Numbered from the stretch's first letter, positions 36,137 through 45,567 are shown. The stretch is 64,000 nt of DNA from Marinobacter sp. Arc7-DN-1 (GCF_003441595.1 NZ_CP031848.1:1550001-1614000); one strand, 5' to 3'. Notes: generated by a model not told the origin, from the letters alone. Translations and numbers: made by a program.

Positions 36137-36157
36137 AAATACATCTGTCCCGGCTTT
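36137..36157 (+). repeat. REP-type motif variant
   Basis: AAATACATCTGTCCCGGCTTTC, 30 bp from the RAYT remnant. Confidence 0.65.
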
Positions 36158-36304
36158 CGGAAAGTCGTTAAGAAACCGTGACGATTTTTTTATTGTCATG
36201 TGAGGAACTCTCTCTGAGGCGGGTAGAAGCTACACCTAGCCCGTTGGAAATCCTGCGGGCCGGAAGGCAAAACGCGACAACTATACCGCCAAGGAGGATC
36301 CATC

Positions 36305-36754
36305 ATGTCACGTATCGCTCTGCTTTTACTGGGAAGCTTTCTCATGGCCAGTCTGGCTCACGCCGACCCCGGCCAGCCAAATTTCATGCCCGCCCTCTGG
36401 GGTGATGGCGAAGTCTGGGGCACCAAAGGAACCACCACCTTGCCTTCGCCCAGGGCCAACAACATTCAGTCATTCGACGCACTCTACGTGGTGACAAATT
36501 CCAATAACCCTCAAGGTCAGCTGCCCGTCGCCGAAGCAGCACCTGGCAATTCCGCCTATAACGGTGGGCGCTGGTTCACTCACACGGTGGAATGGACCGA
36601 GTCCGCGTTCATGTATCATGGCTTCGTGCCGATTCTGAAATCCTATGAGGACATCCAGTATCACGAATCCATGAATCACCTGGTTATCACTCCGGGATCT
36701 TTTGCAGATGGCCCGCCGCCCTACTTCCAGTGCCCCTTGCTGCCGGTGAAGTAA
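36305..36754 (+). CDS. Secreted hypothetical protein
   Basis: 149 residues. Signal peptide of about 20 residues (ends A-H-A-D). Mature part has W-G-D-G-E-V-W-G-T-K-G-T-T and a Pro-rich end. AAGGAGG lies before the ATG. Family not recognised; converges with the truncated gene at 36794. Confidence 0.7.
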   Translation: MSRIALLLLGSFLMASLAHADPGQPNFMPALWGDGEVWGTKGTTTLPSPRANNIQSFDALYVVTNSNNPQGQLPVAEAAPGNSAYNGGRWFTHTVEWTESAFMYHGFVPILKSYEDIQYHESMNHLVITPGSFADGPPPYFQCPLLPVK

Positions 36755-36793
36755 GGTAAGGCTGAGAGCGGGCTGACTCAATCAGCCCGTTTT

Positions 36794-37352
36794 TCACGTT
36801 CGCTCCTTTCCAGACTTCGCACAACCATGCCAGCACATATCGCAATTCGAATCGCCTCTGGAGAGGGTATTCAGGCGAGTGTAATGTCCGTGCTGACCGT
36901 CGCTGGCGATAACATCCGCACCCGGCCAATCATAAAGACACCAGGACTTAAAGAAGGCATCGAGCTCGCCTTGGTCGCCATTCAATTCGATGACGCGACG
37001 AACAAAGGTTTGTGGTGGGCAGTGGGTCCAGTGCGTATAGGTATTGCTTCCTTCCGTCCATACTTTCACTTCATAACCTGGAGCACCCGGCGCACTGAAC
37101 GGGAAAATCATTAGCGCCCGGAGAACCCTCTCCATGCGTTTTGCAGGGTCGCGGCTAGTGACACGAAAAGGCACAGATACGGTCGTTAGCATCCAGTTGT
37201 AAACCTTCCAGCCCAGATCGCCCACCAGTGTTTTGGCGTACTCCGAAGGCACTCCACGGGCCATCATCTCCTGGTAGGCGGCTGTCGTAATAACTGCGAG
37301 AAATACAGTGAGACGGTTGCCGAAGGTGGGCAAATAATCGAGCTCGGCAATT
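36794..37352 (-). pseudogene. ATC-hydrolase-like (PF14196-type) gene, 5' truncated
   Basis: About 185 residues remain. The core (E-L-D-Y-L-P-T-F-G-N-R-L, W-T-H-C-P-P-Q-T-F, G-D-S-N-C-D-M-C-W) resembles L-2-amino-thiazoline-4-carboxylate hydrolase family proteins. The coding frame runs without a start codon into the REP-type motif at 37356, so the N-terminus has been replaced exactly there. An in-frame ATG at 37333 would make a shortened protein. Confidence 0.55.
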
Positions 37353-37355
37353 AGA

Positions 37356-37402
37356 AAATAAATCCGTCCCGGTTTTCATTCACATTCGTCCCGGTTTTCA
37401 TT
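37356..37402 (+). repeat. REP-type motif, double
   Basis: AAATAAATCCGTCCCGG followed by TTTTCATT, then a second CGTCCCGGTTTTCATTCA 10 bases later. The left end abuts the truncated gene at 36794. Confidence 0.8.
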
Positions 37403-37450
37403 CATAGCTCGGCCTACCCGGCTTTCCCCCGAGTTATCGGGTTCTGTGGG

Positions 37451-38665
37451 TCACACCAACGCTCCATTAACGATGGCCCGCAACTCCTGACGGATCGGGT
37501 AAGTCGACGAGGGGATCAGTTGCGTCATGAAGATCACCACCAGTTCCTCGACAGGATCGATAAAAAAGTTGGTACTCGCCAGGCCACCCCAACCGTACTC
37601 GCCGACCGATCCGTTGGTCTGGGATTTGGCGACATCAGTCTTTACCGAAAAGCCCAGGCCAAAGCCACTCCCGGCATAAGGTGTCTCGCTGAACGCACCG
37701 ACGGATAGACCTGGCAGGTCCTGATTGTCAGGTAGGTGGTTACGACGCATGAATTCCAGAGTTTTTCGACCAATAACCCGCCGCCCCCGAAACTCTCCGC
37801 CCTGACAAAGTGCCTGGGCAAAGTGGAAATAATCGTCAATGGTGGAAACCAGCCCGCCGCCGCCAGACACAAACTTACTTTTGTGCCGGAAAGGGGACGT
37901 CTGCGGATCGTCCTGCAGCTTGAACTGATCGCCGGGCTGGTACTGATAGCAGGCGGCGAAGCGGTCAAGCTGATCGTCGCGGACCTGGAAGCCGGTGTCA
38001 GGCATGTCCAAAGGTTCAAAGATATGCTCTCGCAGATACTCATCAAAAGGCTTATCAGCCAGCAGCTGCACCAGATACCCCAGCACATCCGTGCTGACCG
38101 AATAGTTCCAGGCCGTACCTGGCGAGAACTCCAGCGGCAGTTCCGCCAGCTGATTGACCAGTGCTTCCAGCGTCATACTCCGGCTGCCATCCAGCTTTAG
38201 GTCCCGGTAGGCAGCGTCAACGTTGGTGCGGTTCATAAATCCGTAGGTCAGGCCGGACATATGCGTGAACAGGTCGCGAATGGTCATGGTGCGAGTCGCG
38301 GGTTCGGTCAGGAAATTGGGATGGACACCGCTTTTATAAACCCGCAGGTTTTTCCAGGCCGGAATATACTTGTGTACGGGATCATCCAGCAGAAACCGCC
38401 CCTGCTCATAAAGCTGCATCATGGCGATAGATGTGACCGGCTTAGTCATGGAATAAATGCGGAAAACCGTATCCCGGCAGACCGGCTTGTTGCGCTCCAC
38501 ATCCATCAGCCCTTGAGCTTTTACATAGGCAATTTCCCCTCGCCGGGCCACCAGTGTCAGTGCGCCGGGCAATTTTCCAGGCTGGATATAGCGACGGTCA
38601 AGGTGGCCTTCAATGTTAGGAAGATGGTCCGATGCGAGGCCGGCAACCTGTTTGAGTTCCGCCAT
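37451..38665 (-). CDS. Serine hydrolase, beta-lactamase/class C family
   Basis: 404 residues without a signal peptide. S72-M-T-K75 is the SxxK nucleophile motif; W-N-Y-S-V-S supplies the YxN-like tyrosine; a late G-W-G-G segment fits the third motif. EstB-type esterase or DD-peptidase-like rather than a classical beta-lactamase. ATG 38665 with AAGGAG upstream is preferred to ATG 38719. Confidence 0.88.
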   Translation of the reverse strand: MAELKQVAGLASDHLPNIEGHLDRRYIQPGKLPGALTLVARRGEIAYVKAQGLMDVERNKPVCRDTVFRIYSMTKPVTSIAMMQLYEQGRFLLDDPVHKYIPAWKNLRVYKSGVHPNFLTEPATRTMTIRDLFTHMSGLTYGFMNRTNVDAAYRDLKLDGSRSMTLEALVNQLAELPLEFSPGTAWNYSVSTDVLGYLVQLLADKPFDEYLREHIFEPLDMPDTGFQVRDDQLDRFAACYQYQPGDQFKLQDDPQTSPFRHKSKFVSGGGGLVSTIDDYFHFAQALCQGGEFRGRRVIGRKTLEFMRRNHLPDNQDLPGLSVGAFSETPYAGSGFGLGFSVKTDVAKSQTNGSVGEYGWGGLASTNFFIDPVEELVVIFMTQLIPSSTYPIRQELRAIVNGALV

Positions 38666-38779
38666 AGAGGAGGCTCCTTGATTATGTGGTTTTGGAGTCA
38701 TTGCGGCGTTATTAAACAATGATCCTGGAGCTCGCGGCCAGCCGTGATTTGAGATTATGCAGCCCCGGAGGCCATGGGA

Positions 38780-38800
38780 AATAAATCCGTCCCGGTTTCA
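38780..38800 (+). repeat. REP-type motif
   Basis: AAATAAATCCGTCCCGG then TTTC, immediately before the copied DUF6635 gene end at 38806. Confidence 0.8.
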
Positions 38801-38805
38801 GTCCC

Positions 38806-38917
38806 GCTTTCAGCACCCAAAGCAGCTTTCGCCCGAAAGACCAGTTTGTGGCGCGGATTCTGGGCACGTTCGACATAATTAGATCGGGTTTACTTTAGCC
38901 AGCGGAGTTTCTGTATG
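38806..38917 (+). pseudogene. Copied 3' end of the DUF6635-like gene (copy 2)
   Basis: The last ~30 codons (S-T-Q-S-S-F-R-P-K-D-Q-F-V-A-R-I-L) plus the stop and the following start ATGAT as in the glutathione transferase gene at 25190. It starts right after the motif at 38780. Confidence 0.85.
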
Positions 38918-38946
38918 ATCACAAGGAACCCGGGACGTTTCTTTTT

Positions 38947-39324
38947 TCAGTCGGCTGAAGGCAGGCTCCCTCCCAGCATGTTTTCAACCACTGCCGCATT
39001 ATAGAAAGTTTCAACGCACTGGATTTTGCCTTCCCGCACACGAAACCAGATGGCAAGGCGCACATCCCCGATCGGCTCAAAGTAGGTACGGTAATCCAGG
39101 ATCGCAAACACGTGGTCACCGTCGGCACTGAGCTGACGCAGAACCAGGTCTTTCTGAATGGCAAACATACCGAACTGGTAGGCCAGCATGTCGTCCCGGC
39201 TCAGGAAACGCATGTTCGGCCCCACATATTCAAACCCTTCGGCAGCCAGCAAGGCCTTTGCTTCATCCAGCCGCTGGGCACGGATATCCGCGATGAACTG
39301 AGCCACAATATCCATTGGCTGCAT
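38947..39324 (-). CDS. SnoaL/NTF2-like protein
   Basis: 125 residues forming a cone-shaped NTF2 fold (D-I-V-A-Q-F-I-A-D-I-R-A-Q-R-L-D-E-A, then F-E-P-I-G-D-V-R-L-A-I-W-F-R-V-R-E-G-K-I). GGAG eight bases before ATG 39324. Ligand unknown; the open frame extends further upstream without a start signal. Confidence 0.75.
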   Translation of the reverse strand: MQPMDIVAQFIADIRAQRLDEAKALLAAEGFEYVGPNMRFLSRDDMLAYQFGMFAIQKDLVLRQLSADGDHVFAILDYRTYFEPIGDVRLAIWFRVREGKIQCVETFYNAAVVENMLGGSLPSAD

Positions 39325-39471
39325 GAATACACTCCAAGTTCCAGAACGGGCAAGGTTGAATACGCAGGATTTCATAAACAGTAGCGCACCAGGCTCCCTG
39401 AATACCAGAAAACAGAGCGGCGACAATGAGTCGATTGCCCCGGCCTGTCTGCCCCTAAACCCCGCGCTCAA

Positions 39472-39900
39472 TTATTCAACCGTGATCGTGATCTGCTCAG
39501 AGACGACCGGCTGACTGTGCGGCACATGCGCATAATTGCCCAGTAACAACCGCAAAGTGTGCTCGCCAGGCTGCAGCGTAATCTCGGTTTCTGTTTGCCC
39601 TCCGCCGAAATGCTTGATTTGATCGGTGGCTGGAAGCGGCTTGCTCAAATCGGACGGCACCTCAGTATCGATCAACAAATGGTGATGCCCGGTACCCGCT
39701 TTCTCGACACCCGCAGGCGCGACACCCATATTCCGCAGACCAAACACGACCTTGAAGGTGCCCTCAACCGTTGCACCATCGCTTGGCTGAACAAAATACA
39801 CTTCGGCATTTGCAGGGGCATCTGACATCATGCTCTCAGCAAACGCGTTTACTGGCACGATCAACAGAGCTGAAAACAAGGTGATTGCGATCCTGTTCAT
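39472..39900 (-). CDS. DUF4399 periplasmic protein
   Basis: 142 residues. Signal peptide (ends A-F-A-E), then the DUF4399 core with G-L-R-N-M-G-V-A-P-A-G, H-H-H-L-L-I-D-T and F-G-G-G-Q-T-E. AGGAGG before the ATG. Part of this gene and its leader is copied at 46228-46300. Confidence 0.88.
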   Translation of the reverse strand: MNRIAITLFSALLIVPVNAFAESMMSDAPANAEVYFVQPSDGATVEGTFKVVFGLRNMGVAPAGVEKAGTGHHHLLIDTEVPSDLSKPLPATDQIKHFGGGQTETEITLQPGEHTLRLLLGNYAHVPHSQPVVSEQITITVE

Positions 39901-39966
39901 TTCACGTCCTCCTTTACATTCGTGAAATGCCAGTATAGCCGGCGAAATGGAGTATCGATATCTGCC

Positions 39967-39990
39967 AAACCGGGACGGACTTATTTCCCC
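39967..39990 (-). repeat. REP-type motif
   Basis: Inverse orientation, AAACCGGGACGGACTTATTT. Its end touches the stop codon region of the truncated thioredoxin-like gene at 39991. Confidence 0.75.
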
Positions 39991-40320
39991 TCACTCCAAA
40001 AGCCCATAAGGCCGCTCCAGCGCAGCACCCACATCGCCGATGGAGAACACCCTCGCGAATTCCGCGAATCGTTGCCCGCCAAACCACAGCTGGACAACAG
40101 GCAAAGAAAAGATACCGCGAGCAGCACACAACGGGCCGGCAGCTTCCTGGCAATCGATGTAAGCGGTCACCAGTTTCGGGAATTCCTCGCTGGCAAGCTT
40201 TTCGAGCTGAGGTTTCATGGCCTGACAGACGCCGCAGTGCGGTCCGCCAAAGAGGAGAAGAACAGCCGGTCTGGACTGTAGCAGTTCCGATAAAGCTTCT
40301 TCTGAGCAGACGTTTTTCAC
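39991..40320 (-). pseudogene. Thioredoxin-like protein, 5' uncertain
   Basis: About 109 residues. A thioredoxin fold with P-H-C-G-V-C redox motif and cis-Pro in F-S-L-P-V-V-Q. The frame continues upstream into the CoA-transferase fragment without a ribosome site; GTG 40320 sits at the right place for a start but lacks a signal. It may be expressed poorly or be a remnant with its promoter removed. Confidence 0.6.
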
Positions 40321-40329
40321 TCGGGTTTT

Positions 40330-40644
40330 ATGACGAAAGAACTGCTGGCGTACCAGAGTGACTCGGTCTGCCGGCAGAAGATCAACGAAGGGCGGATGGA
40401 ATACATCGACATTCACCTCTCCCATGTTGCCCAGCACGCCTGGTCCGGCTTCTTCGGTAAACTGGACGTGGCGGTGATCGAAGTGGCCGGCGTGACCGAG
40501 GATGGCAAACTGATTCCCTCTTCCTCCATCGGCAACATCGCCAACGCCGTACTCGCCGGCCTGAACGACGGTCCGTTCAAGAACCTGACCTCCTACACCG
40601 AGGTACTGCAGGATGGCATGCTCGGCTGGGCGTCATCGCCATAA
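40330..40644 (+). pseudogene. Acetyl-CoA hydrolase/transferase fragment
   Basis: About 104 residues of the ACH1/succinate CoA-transferase family: [45 protein letters not shown], then [14 protein letters not shown]. The last two blocks are separated by more sequence in intact enzymes, so there is an internal deletion as well as loss of both ends. Confidence 0.75.
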
Positions 40645-40670
40645 ACGGCATGATCGAGGCAGACATCCAG

Positions 40671-40684
40671 TGTCCCGGTTTTCC
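40671..40684 (+). repeat. REP-type motif, short
   Basis: TGTCCCGGTTTTCC between the CoA-transferase fragment and the TRAP permease end. Confidence 0.6.
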
Positions 40685-40693
40685 ACAATGCCA

Positions 40694-41998
40694 CTACCAA
40701 GGCCCCACCACATAACCAAGCTTCTCCGGCAACCACAGCGCGATGCCCGGCATCAGCATCACCACCAGCAGGCTGGCAGCCATGGCCGCGATAAAAACCA
40801 GCGCCCAGCCTATGGTATGTTCCAGGCGAATGTTGGCGATACGGGTGGTAACCATCAGGTTGACGGCAACCGGTGGCGTGAACTGCCCGATGGCAGTATT
40901 CATCGCCAGCAGAATGCCAAACCAGATCGGGTTCCAGCCGAAATGATTCATCAGTGGCAGCACAATCGGGATCAGGATCAGGTAGATGGAAATTGCATCC
41001 AGCAGCATACCGGCGATCAGTACCAGTACCATCACCAGCCCCAGCAGCACCCATCCGTTTTCCGAGAGAGAAAGCAGCGCATCAGCCAGATGCTGGAAGG
41101 TGCCCAGGGTGGCGCCGGCCCAGGCAAAGATGCCGGCCAACGCAATGATGAACATGACCACACCGGAGGTAACGGCCGCCTCGGTCATCAGGTTCCACAG
41201 GTCCCGGATGCCCAGATTTCGGTACAACAGGCAGCCGACCAGTACGCCATAGGTGACGGCCACAACCGCCGCCTCAGTGGGCGTAAAGAGCCCCGAACGC
41301 AGCCCGCCGAGAATGATCACCGGCGCAAACAGCGCCGGCAAAGCCGCCTTGAAGCTGGGCCAGAGCGGCGGACGCTCTACCGTCTCCGGATCTTCCCAGC
41401 GATACTTCCTGGAAAAATACAGCGCCGGCGCCAGCAGGGACACACCCGCCAGGATGCCCGGGAACAACCCGGCGGCAAACAGTGCCCGCAAATCCACGCC
41501 CGGCACCACAATGGAATAGAGAATCAGCGCAATGGACGGCGGAATCAGAATCGCGGTAGACGACGAAGCCGCAATCAGCGAAGCGGAGAACGGCTGCGGA
41601 TAGCCCGCCTTCTTCATGCTCGGTAACATGACCATTGCCACTGCGGCTGCATCGGCAGGACCGGAACCACTCATCCCCCCCATGATGAGGCACACCAGCA
41701 CCGCGACAACGGTAAGTCCGCCATGCCGGGGACCAATAATCGCCTGGGCAAACCGCACCAGACTGGCGGCCACCCCCGCACGCTCGAAAATCAGGCCGGT
41801 CAGAATAAACAGCGGAATCGCAATCAGCGGGTACTTGGCCACACTGTTGTAGGTGTTGGTGCCGAAGGTACCCAGCATGGCCAGAGGCAACCCTGCCACA
41901 ATGCCGACAACACCACCCACACCCAGAGCTATAGCCACCGGCACACCCATCAGCAGAGCCAGCAGGAAGCTGGCGATCATCAACAGATCAGGACTCAT
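40694..41998 (-). CDS. dctM: TRAP transporter large permease
   Basis: 434 residues with about 11-12 transmembrane segments; full-length DctM. Signature G-V-P-V-A-I-A-L-G and G-G-M-S-G-S-G-P-A-D-A-A-A. It carries substrate and Na+ across the inner membrane with DctQ. It overlaps the upstream fused gene by 11 bp. Because the binding protein is broken, the system as a whole is probably inactive. Confidence 0.93.
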   Translation of the reverse strand: MSPDLLMIASFLLALLMGVPVAIALGVGGVVGIVAGLPLAMLGTFGTNTYNSVAKYPLIAIPLFILTGLIFERAGVAASLVRFAQAIIGPRHGGLTVVAVLVCLIMGGMSGSGPADAAAVAMVMLPSMKKAGYPQPFSASLIAASSSTAILIPPSIALILYSIVVPGVDLRALFAAGLFPGILAGVSLLAPALYFSRKYRWEDPETVERPPLWPSFKAALPALFAPVIILGGLRSGLFTPTEAAVVAVTYGVLVGCLLYRNLGIRDLWNLMTEAAVTSGVVMFIIALAGIFAWAGATLGTFQHLADALLSLSENGWVLLGLVMVLVLIAGMLLDAISIYLILIPIVLPLMNHFGWNPIWFGILLAMNTAIGQFTPPVAVNLMVTTRIANIRLEHTIGWALVFIAAMAASLLVVMLMPGIALWLPEKLGYVVGPW

Positions 41999-43106
41999 GA
42001 ATCACCTCCGGATCGATCTTGCCGCGCAGGCGATCAATCGTGTTCTGGGTCATCCGGATGATGATGGCCACTGACAACAACGGCAGCCAGATTACGTAGA
42101 TCCAGTTGGGCAGCCCCAGCCCCGGTGACAGGGATTCCCACTGGTATTCCTGAAGGGCGAAGGTACTGCCATACCAGGTCATGATGCCCAGAACGGTCAC
42201 ACCAGCGAGCCACTGCAGCACGTAAACCACCTTGCGCGCCCAGAGTGGAAGGTAGTGTTCAATCAGCTCGATGCGGATGTGCTGGTTGTGGCGCGCAGCC
42301 ACCGCCGCTCCCGCAAAAGTGAGTACGACCAGGCAGAAAACCGAAAACTCCTCGGTAAAGGCAAACGATGCATCCGTGGCGTAGCGGACGATGACGTTGC
42401 CAAGGCTGATCCCGCAGATCGCGATCAGGGCGATGGTGGCCAGGATCGCGTCCACTTCGCCACGGGATTTCTCGATCTCCCACTGGCCGGCATCAATCGC
42501 GGCCTGCTTCAGCAGGGCCTGATCTTCTTCGGAGAACTGGTCCCACACCTGGTTGCTGACGGCAAACACCAGCGGGTCTGCCATGTAGTGCCAGCGGGTC
42601 AGGTAGCTCTGGCCAACCTGATCGATACGCGCCACGTCGAAGACCGACAGCGGGTTTTCCTGGCCATCTACGGCACCGGTGGTCAGTGCCGGCTTGGCAT
42701 CGGCCCAGCTCATCTGAGTGGGGTTGGCGCCCAGGGCGGTAAAGGTGTCCTGAAACAGCGGCGAACCCACAACTCGAATTTTCAGCCCGTCCAGATCGGC
42801 CGGTTCATCAATGGTCAGCTTGGAATTGGACAGCTCGCGGAAGCCGTTCTCACCCCAGGCCAGCGGGGTAACACCACGTTTCTTGATCGCGGCAAAGATC
42901 GCCTCACCTGTCTCCCCCCGGGTAATCGCATCAATGGCGGCATAATCCGGCATCAGGAACGGCAGGGAAAACAGATTCAGTTCCGGAACCTGGGGCGACC
43001 AGTTAATGGTAGAACCGACCGCCATATCGATCAGCCCGGAACGCATGGCGGAGAACTCCTTGGTCTGGTCTCCGGAGACCAGCTGGGAGTTGCTGTAAAT
43101 CTTCAT
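41988..43106 (-). CDS. Fused TRAP binding protein (truncated) and small permease DctQ
   Basis: 372 residues. Residues 1-215 are the middle and later part of a DctP solute-binding protein (Q-V-P-E-L-N-L-F-S-L-P-F, R-V-V-G-S-P-L-F-Q-D-T-F) without signal peptide or first lobe start. From about residue 217 (D-A-I-L-A-T-I-A-L-I-A-I-C-G) it is a DctQ subunit with four helices, missing its first residues. The join is in frame and looks like a deletion, not a natural fusion. No good ribosome site before the ATG. The binding part would stay in the cytoplasm. Confidence 0.8.
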   Translation of the reverse strand: MKIYSNSQLVSGDQTKEFSAMRSGLIDMAVGSTINWSPQVPELNLFSLPFLMPDYAAIDAITRGETGEAIFAAIKKRGVTPLAWGENGFRELSNSKLTIDEPADLDGLKIRVVGSPLFQDTFTALGANPTQMSWADAKPALTTGAVDGQENPLSVFDVARIDQVGQSYLTRWHYMADPLVFAVSNQVWDQFSEEDQALLKQAAIDAGQWEIEKSRGEVDAILATIALIAICGISLGNVIVRYATDASFAFTEEFSVFCLVVLTFAGAAVAARHNQHIRIELIEHYLPLWARKVVYVLQWLAGVTVLGIMTWYGSTFALQEYQWESLSPGLGLPNWIYVIWLPLLSVAIIIRMTQNTIDRLRGKIDPEVIHES

Positions 43107-43210
43107 GTTGAAGAAGAGAAAAGCTGTCTCGGTTTACCACACTTTTATTCAGATCCTGCGCCCCGATATTTAGGTTACTAACGTCCCAACAACTCTCTCA
43201 AGGAATCTCA

Positions 43211-43708
43211 ATGAACGCCATCCTCAAACAGTTCCTCCTGGTTTCAAGCATCTACCTCCTCGCTCCATCCGTTGACGCCTTGAGCCTGAACGACACCCTT
43301 TCCAAAGGCTCGGCAGCGATTTCTTCAACCACAGACGTCACGAGTGAGGCGCAGCAACTGGTCGGACAGCTGCAGGGTCAGCTTGGTGTTACCAAGACTC
43401 AGGCAATGGGTGGCACAGGCGCACTGCTGCAGTTGGCCAAGAACCAGCTCGGCGCCGAGACAATGGGGACGCTCACCGGAAAAGCTACGGGGCTATCCAG
43501 CCTTTTGGCGGGTGGCAGCAGCCTGAGCGACAGCCTGCTCTCCAACATCTCGTCCATGGACGGTGTGCAGTCGGCGTTCTCCGCACTGGGCATGGAAAGC
43601 GCCATGATCCAACAGTTTGTTCCCATCCTGATGAGTTTCCTGGGCGATCAGGGAGTGGGCTCATCAATACTGGGGCAATTACAGAGCCTTTGGGCGCCGG
43701 CGGGATAA
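43211..43708 (+). CDS. DUF2780 secreted protein
   Basis: 165 residues. Signal peptide about 23 residues (ends V-D-A). Gly/Ala/Ser/Leu-rich with G-A-L-L-Q-L-A-K-N-Q-L and F-S-A-L-G-M, the VcgC/VcgE-type DUF2780 pattern. AAGGAA before the ATG. Function unknown. Confidence 0.85.
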   Translation: MNAILKQFLLVSSIYLLAPSVDALSLNDTLSKGSAAISSTTDVTSEAQQLVGQLQGQLGVTKTQAMGGTGALLQLAKNQLGAETMGTLTGKATGLSSLLAGGSSLSDSLLSNISSMDGVQSAFSALGMESAMIQQFVPILMSFLGDQGVGSSILGQLQSLWAPAG

Positions 43709-43767
43709 GCGAGTGGTAAGGCCACACGAGGGCTGAACCTACCCTGTTGCCGCTACCACGATGCCTG

Positions 43768-43820
43768 TATCTGGGGACTAAGCTACAGCATGTTGCAGGA
43801 GCTGCTGGTGATGGCTCCCG
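43768..43820. repeat. Short degenerate repeat, copy 2
   Basis: Partner of 35168-35222. Confidence 0.55.
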
Positions 43821-43913
43821 AAAATAAATGACACTGTTGCTATGCAGCCTCCATGAGGCATCTGGCAGACCGACCGAACGTTACAGGAGAGCCCGAAACA
43901 TCATCAGGCGGAA

Positions 43914-43934
43914 ACTGAATCTGTCCCGTTTTTC
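43914..43934 (+). repeat. REP-type motif
   Basis: ACTGAATCTGTCCCGTTTTTC, 23 bp before the copied leader. Confidence 0.7.
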
Positions 43935-43957
43935 TTGATTGGGCGGGAGTAAAGATC

Positions 43958-44010
43958 GAGAAAACCCGCTTTAACCGAATTGACGAGTCGCCAGTGAGGC
44001 CGATCCATGA
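43958..44010 (+). repeat. Copy of the leader of the metallo-hydrolase gene
   Basis: Matches 48060-48112 (ACCGAAT-GAC-AGTCGC-AGTGAG-CC-ATCCATGAC) up to and including the ATG, then diverges. Confidence 0.75.
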
Positions 44011-44079
44011 CGTCCTTAACCCTTCAAGCACTGCGCTTTACCCGATGAAGGGAGGACCCATGGATCCCACACAAAGTCA

Positions 44080-44262
44080 TTGGGTGACGAGCTTTTCGAG
44101 ATCCGCGCAAAAGCCAAAGAAGGAATCGGGAGAGGAATCTTCTGCTACATGCAGGGCAAGCGAATTATAATTCTGCATGCCTTTGTAAAGAAGGATCAGA
44201 AAATACCGAAGAAAGACCTGGAACTCGCGAAAGAGCGATTGAAGGAGGTCAAAAAATCATGA
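44080..44262 (+). pseudogene. Gp49/RelE-like toxin, 5' truncated
   Basis: About 60 residues remain (G-D-E-L-F-E-I-R-A-K, then R-I-I-I-L-H-A-F-V-K-K-D-Q-K-I-P), the C-terminal half of a ~110-residue RelE/Gp49 toxin. Protein-like sequence continues upstream to a stop at 44017 without a start codon; TTG 44080 is the only in-frame option. The stop overlaps the antitoxin start by 4 bp, so the operon order survives. Confidence 0.7.
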
Positions 44263-44549
44263 GTTTCGAACAGTTTAAGCAGAAAGCGCTGAAAGATCCC
44301 GAGGTTCGTCAGGAATACGATGCCCTCGAGGAAGAATTCAGCCTGATCGACCAGCTGATTTCCATGAGGACGAAAGCGGGCCTCACCCAGGAAGATGTCG
44401 CGAAGAAACTCGGAACGAACAAAAGCAACATCTCCAGGCTTGAGCGTGGCCGTAGCAATCCAAGCTGGGGAACGCTCAGCAAATATGCCGCAGCCTGTGG
44501 TTTTCGGGTAAAGCTGGAAGCGGTTGAAGACGACCGGGCATTAGCCTGA
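44259..44549 (+). CDS. XRE family antitoxin
   Basis: 96 residues. HTH_3 domain T-Q-E-D-V-A-K-K-L-G-T-N-K-S-N-I-S-R-L-E-R-G. GGAGG before the ATG. Its partner toxin is truncated, leaving it as an orphan repressor or antitoxin. Confidence 0.88.
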   Translation: MSFEQFKQKALKDPEVRQEYDALEEEFSLIDQLISMRTKAGLTQEDVAKKLGTNKSNISRLERGRSNPSWGTLSKYAAACGFRVKLEAVEDDRALA

Positions 44550-44611
44550 TATCCGAGAAGAGGGTGGCGGGATCTATCCAAGAAGCACAGCAAGAGGTTG
44601 CCGGCTTTCCA

Positions 44612-45055
44612 CTACAAGTGCAACGTAACGCCGTTTTTACTCAGCACTTTCGTGATGACCTCAATGTTCGGTGGGCCCGGAGGGATTTCCTTGTCCACCG
44701 CTGCGAACATCTGGGTCGCCTTACTCCCTGCACCGGTCACTTCCAGCATTTCGCCGCCATCCGGCCCATACTGGAATGAATGCACGGTTCCGCCCGGCAC
44801 GAAAACCAGCGTGCCCGGCATACAGGTCTCCATTCTGCCCTCGCAGTTGAAGTCGACGCTTCCCTTGAGCACAAAAAATGCCTCGTCCCAATCATGACTG
44901 TGCGGGGGAGGCCCCATGCCTTTCTCCCCAGATTGAAATGTAAACTCCTGCCCCTGCGTGATCTGCTTTGCGGCGAGAACGGTAACATTCGTACCTACTA
45001 CACTCAGCGCGTTCTCATAATCACCCGGTCTAACGATGGTTGAGTGCCTTTTCAT
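44612..45055 (-). CDS. Cupin domain protein
   Basis: 147 residues. Cupin motif G-P-P-P-H-S-H-D-W-D-E-A-F-F-V-L-K-G and F-V-P-G-G-T-V-H-S-F-Q. ATG 45055 preceded by AGGAG; the longer frame upstream is non-coding. Metal-binding beta barrel, substrate unknown. Confidence 0.85.
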   Translation of the reverse strand: MKRHSTIVRPGDYENALSVVGTNVTVLAAKQITQGQEFTFQSGEKGMGPPPHSHDWDEAFFVLKGSVDFNCEGRMETCMPGTLVFVPGGTVHSFQYGPDGGEMLEVTGAGSKATQMFAAVDKEIPPGPPNIEVITKVLSKNGVTLHL

Positions 45056-45323
45056 CAGTGTGCTCCTGCCCGGCTTTTCATGCCCTTTAAGAGCATCACG
45101 CTGAGCTAGTATGTAACTTCTTCGTCGTGAAACGGCGTAAGGGCCCCACCCAAGAACACCTGGTCGTAATTGGAGTTTAGAACAGGGAGCGCAAACCACA
45201 CTCAGAAAACCGAAAATGAATCCGCCAGGTTGTCGGCTCGCCTGAACCACCAAAGAATAGTTTCTTGGGCACGGGGCCCGTAACGGATTAAGGTAGAAGC
45301 TTTCCACCGGAGACAGACATTCC

Positions 45324-45442
45324 ATGGCAACTGCGAACCTGATTTGGGGGCTGATTCTTTACCGTATCTCGTAACCAATACCCTGGCCCTGGTGGCTTTC
45401 GGCGTGGCACTCATGTTCTCGCCCCGGTTCATTGAACTCTGA
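45324..45442 (+). pseudogene. Small membrane protein ORF with frameshift
   Basis: M-A-T-A-N-L-I-W-G-L-I-L, then in another frame L-P-Y-L-V-T-N-T-L-A-L-V-A-F-G-V to a TGA. The two pieces make a plausible 38-residue one- or two-helix protein if one base shift near 45360 is ignored. Family not known. Confidence 0.4.
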
Positions 45443-45567
45443 CCCATTCTCCAAAGCGATCGCCTATGCCTCTTGTATGCACAAGGGGGCCATTGGCCCC
45501 GAGGTTTTCCGGCGCAATGGCGCAATATAGTGGTCTCTGGCCTGAACCTACTGGCCCTGAAAGGCAA

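Larger units (their letters stand above)
35887..36304. other. Gap holding a RAYT remnant and a REP-type motif
   Basis: 418 bp without an intact gene. Holds the RAYT 5' remnant (35975-36105) and the motif variant at 36137-36157; an AAGGAGG at 36291-36297 serves the secreted-protein gene. Confidence 0.7.
43709..44079. other. Gap made of copied fragments
   Basis: 371 bp without an intact gene. Contains the short repeat (43768-43820), a REP-type motif (43914-43934) and a copy of the leader of the gene at 48110 (43958-44010). Confidence 0.75.

Noticed and set aside
40613..41626. 337-codon plus-strand ORF over dctM
   Set aside because: Low-complexity, His/Arg/Gln-rich antisense translation of a clear permease gene.
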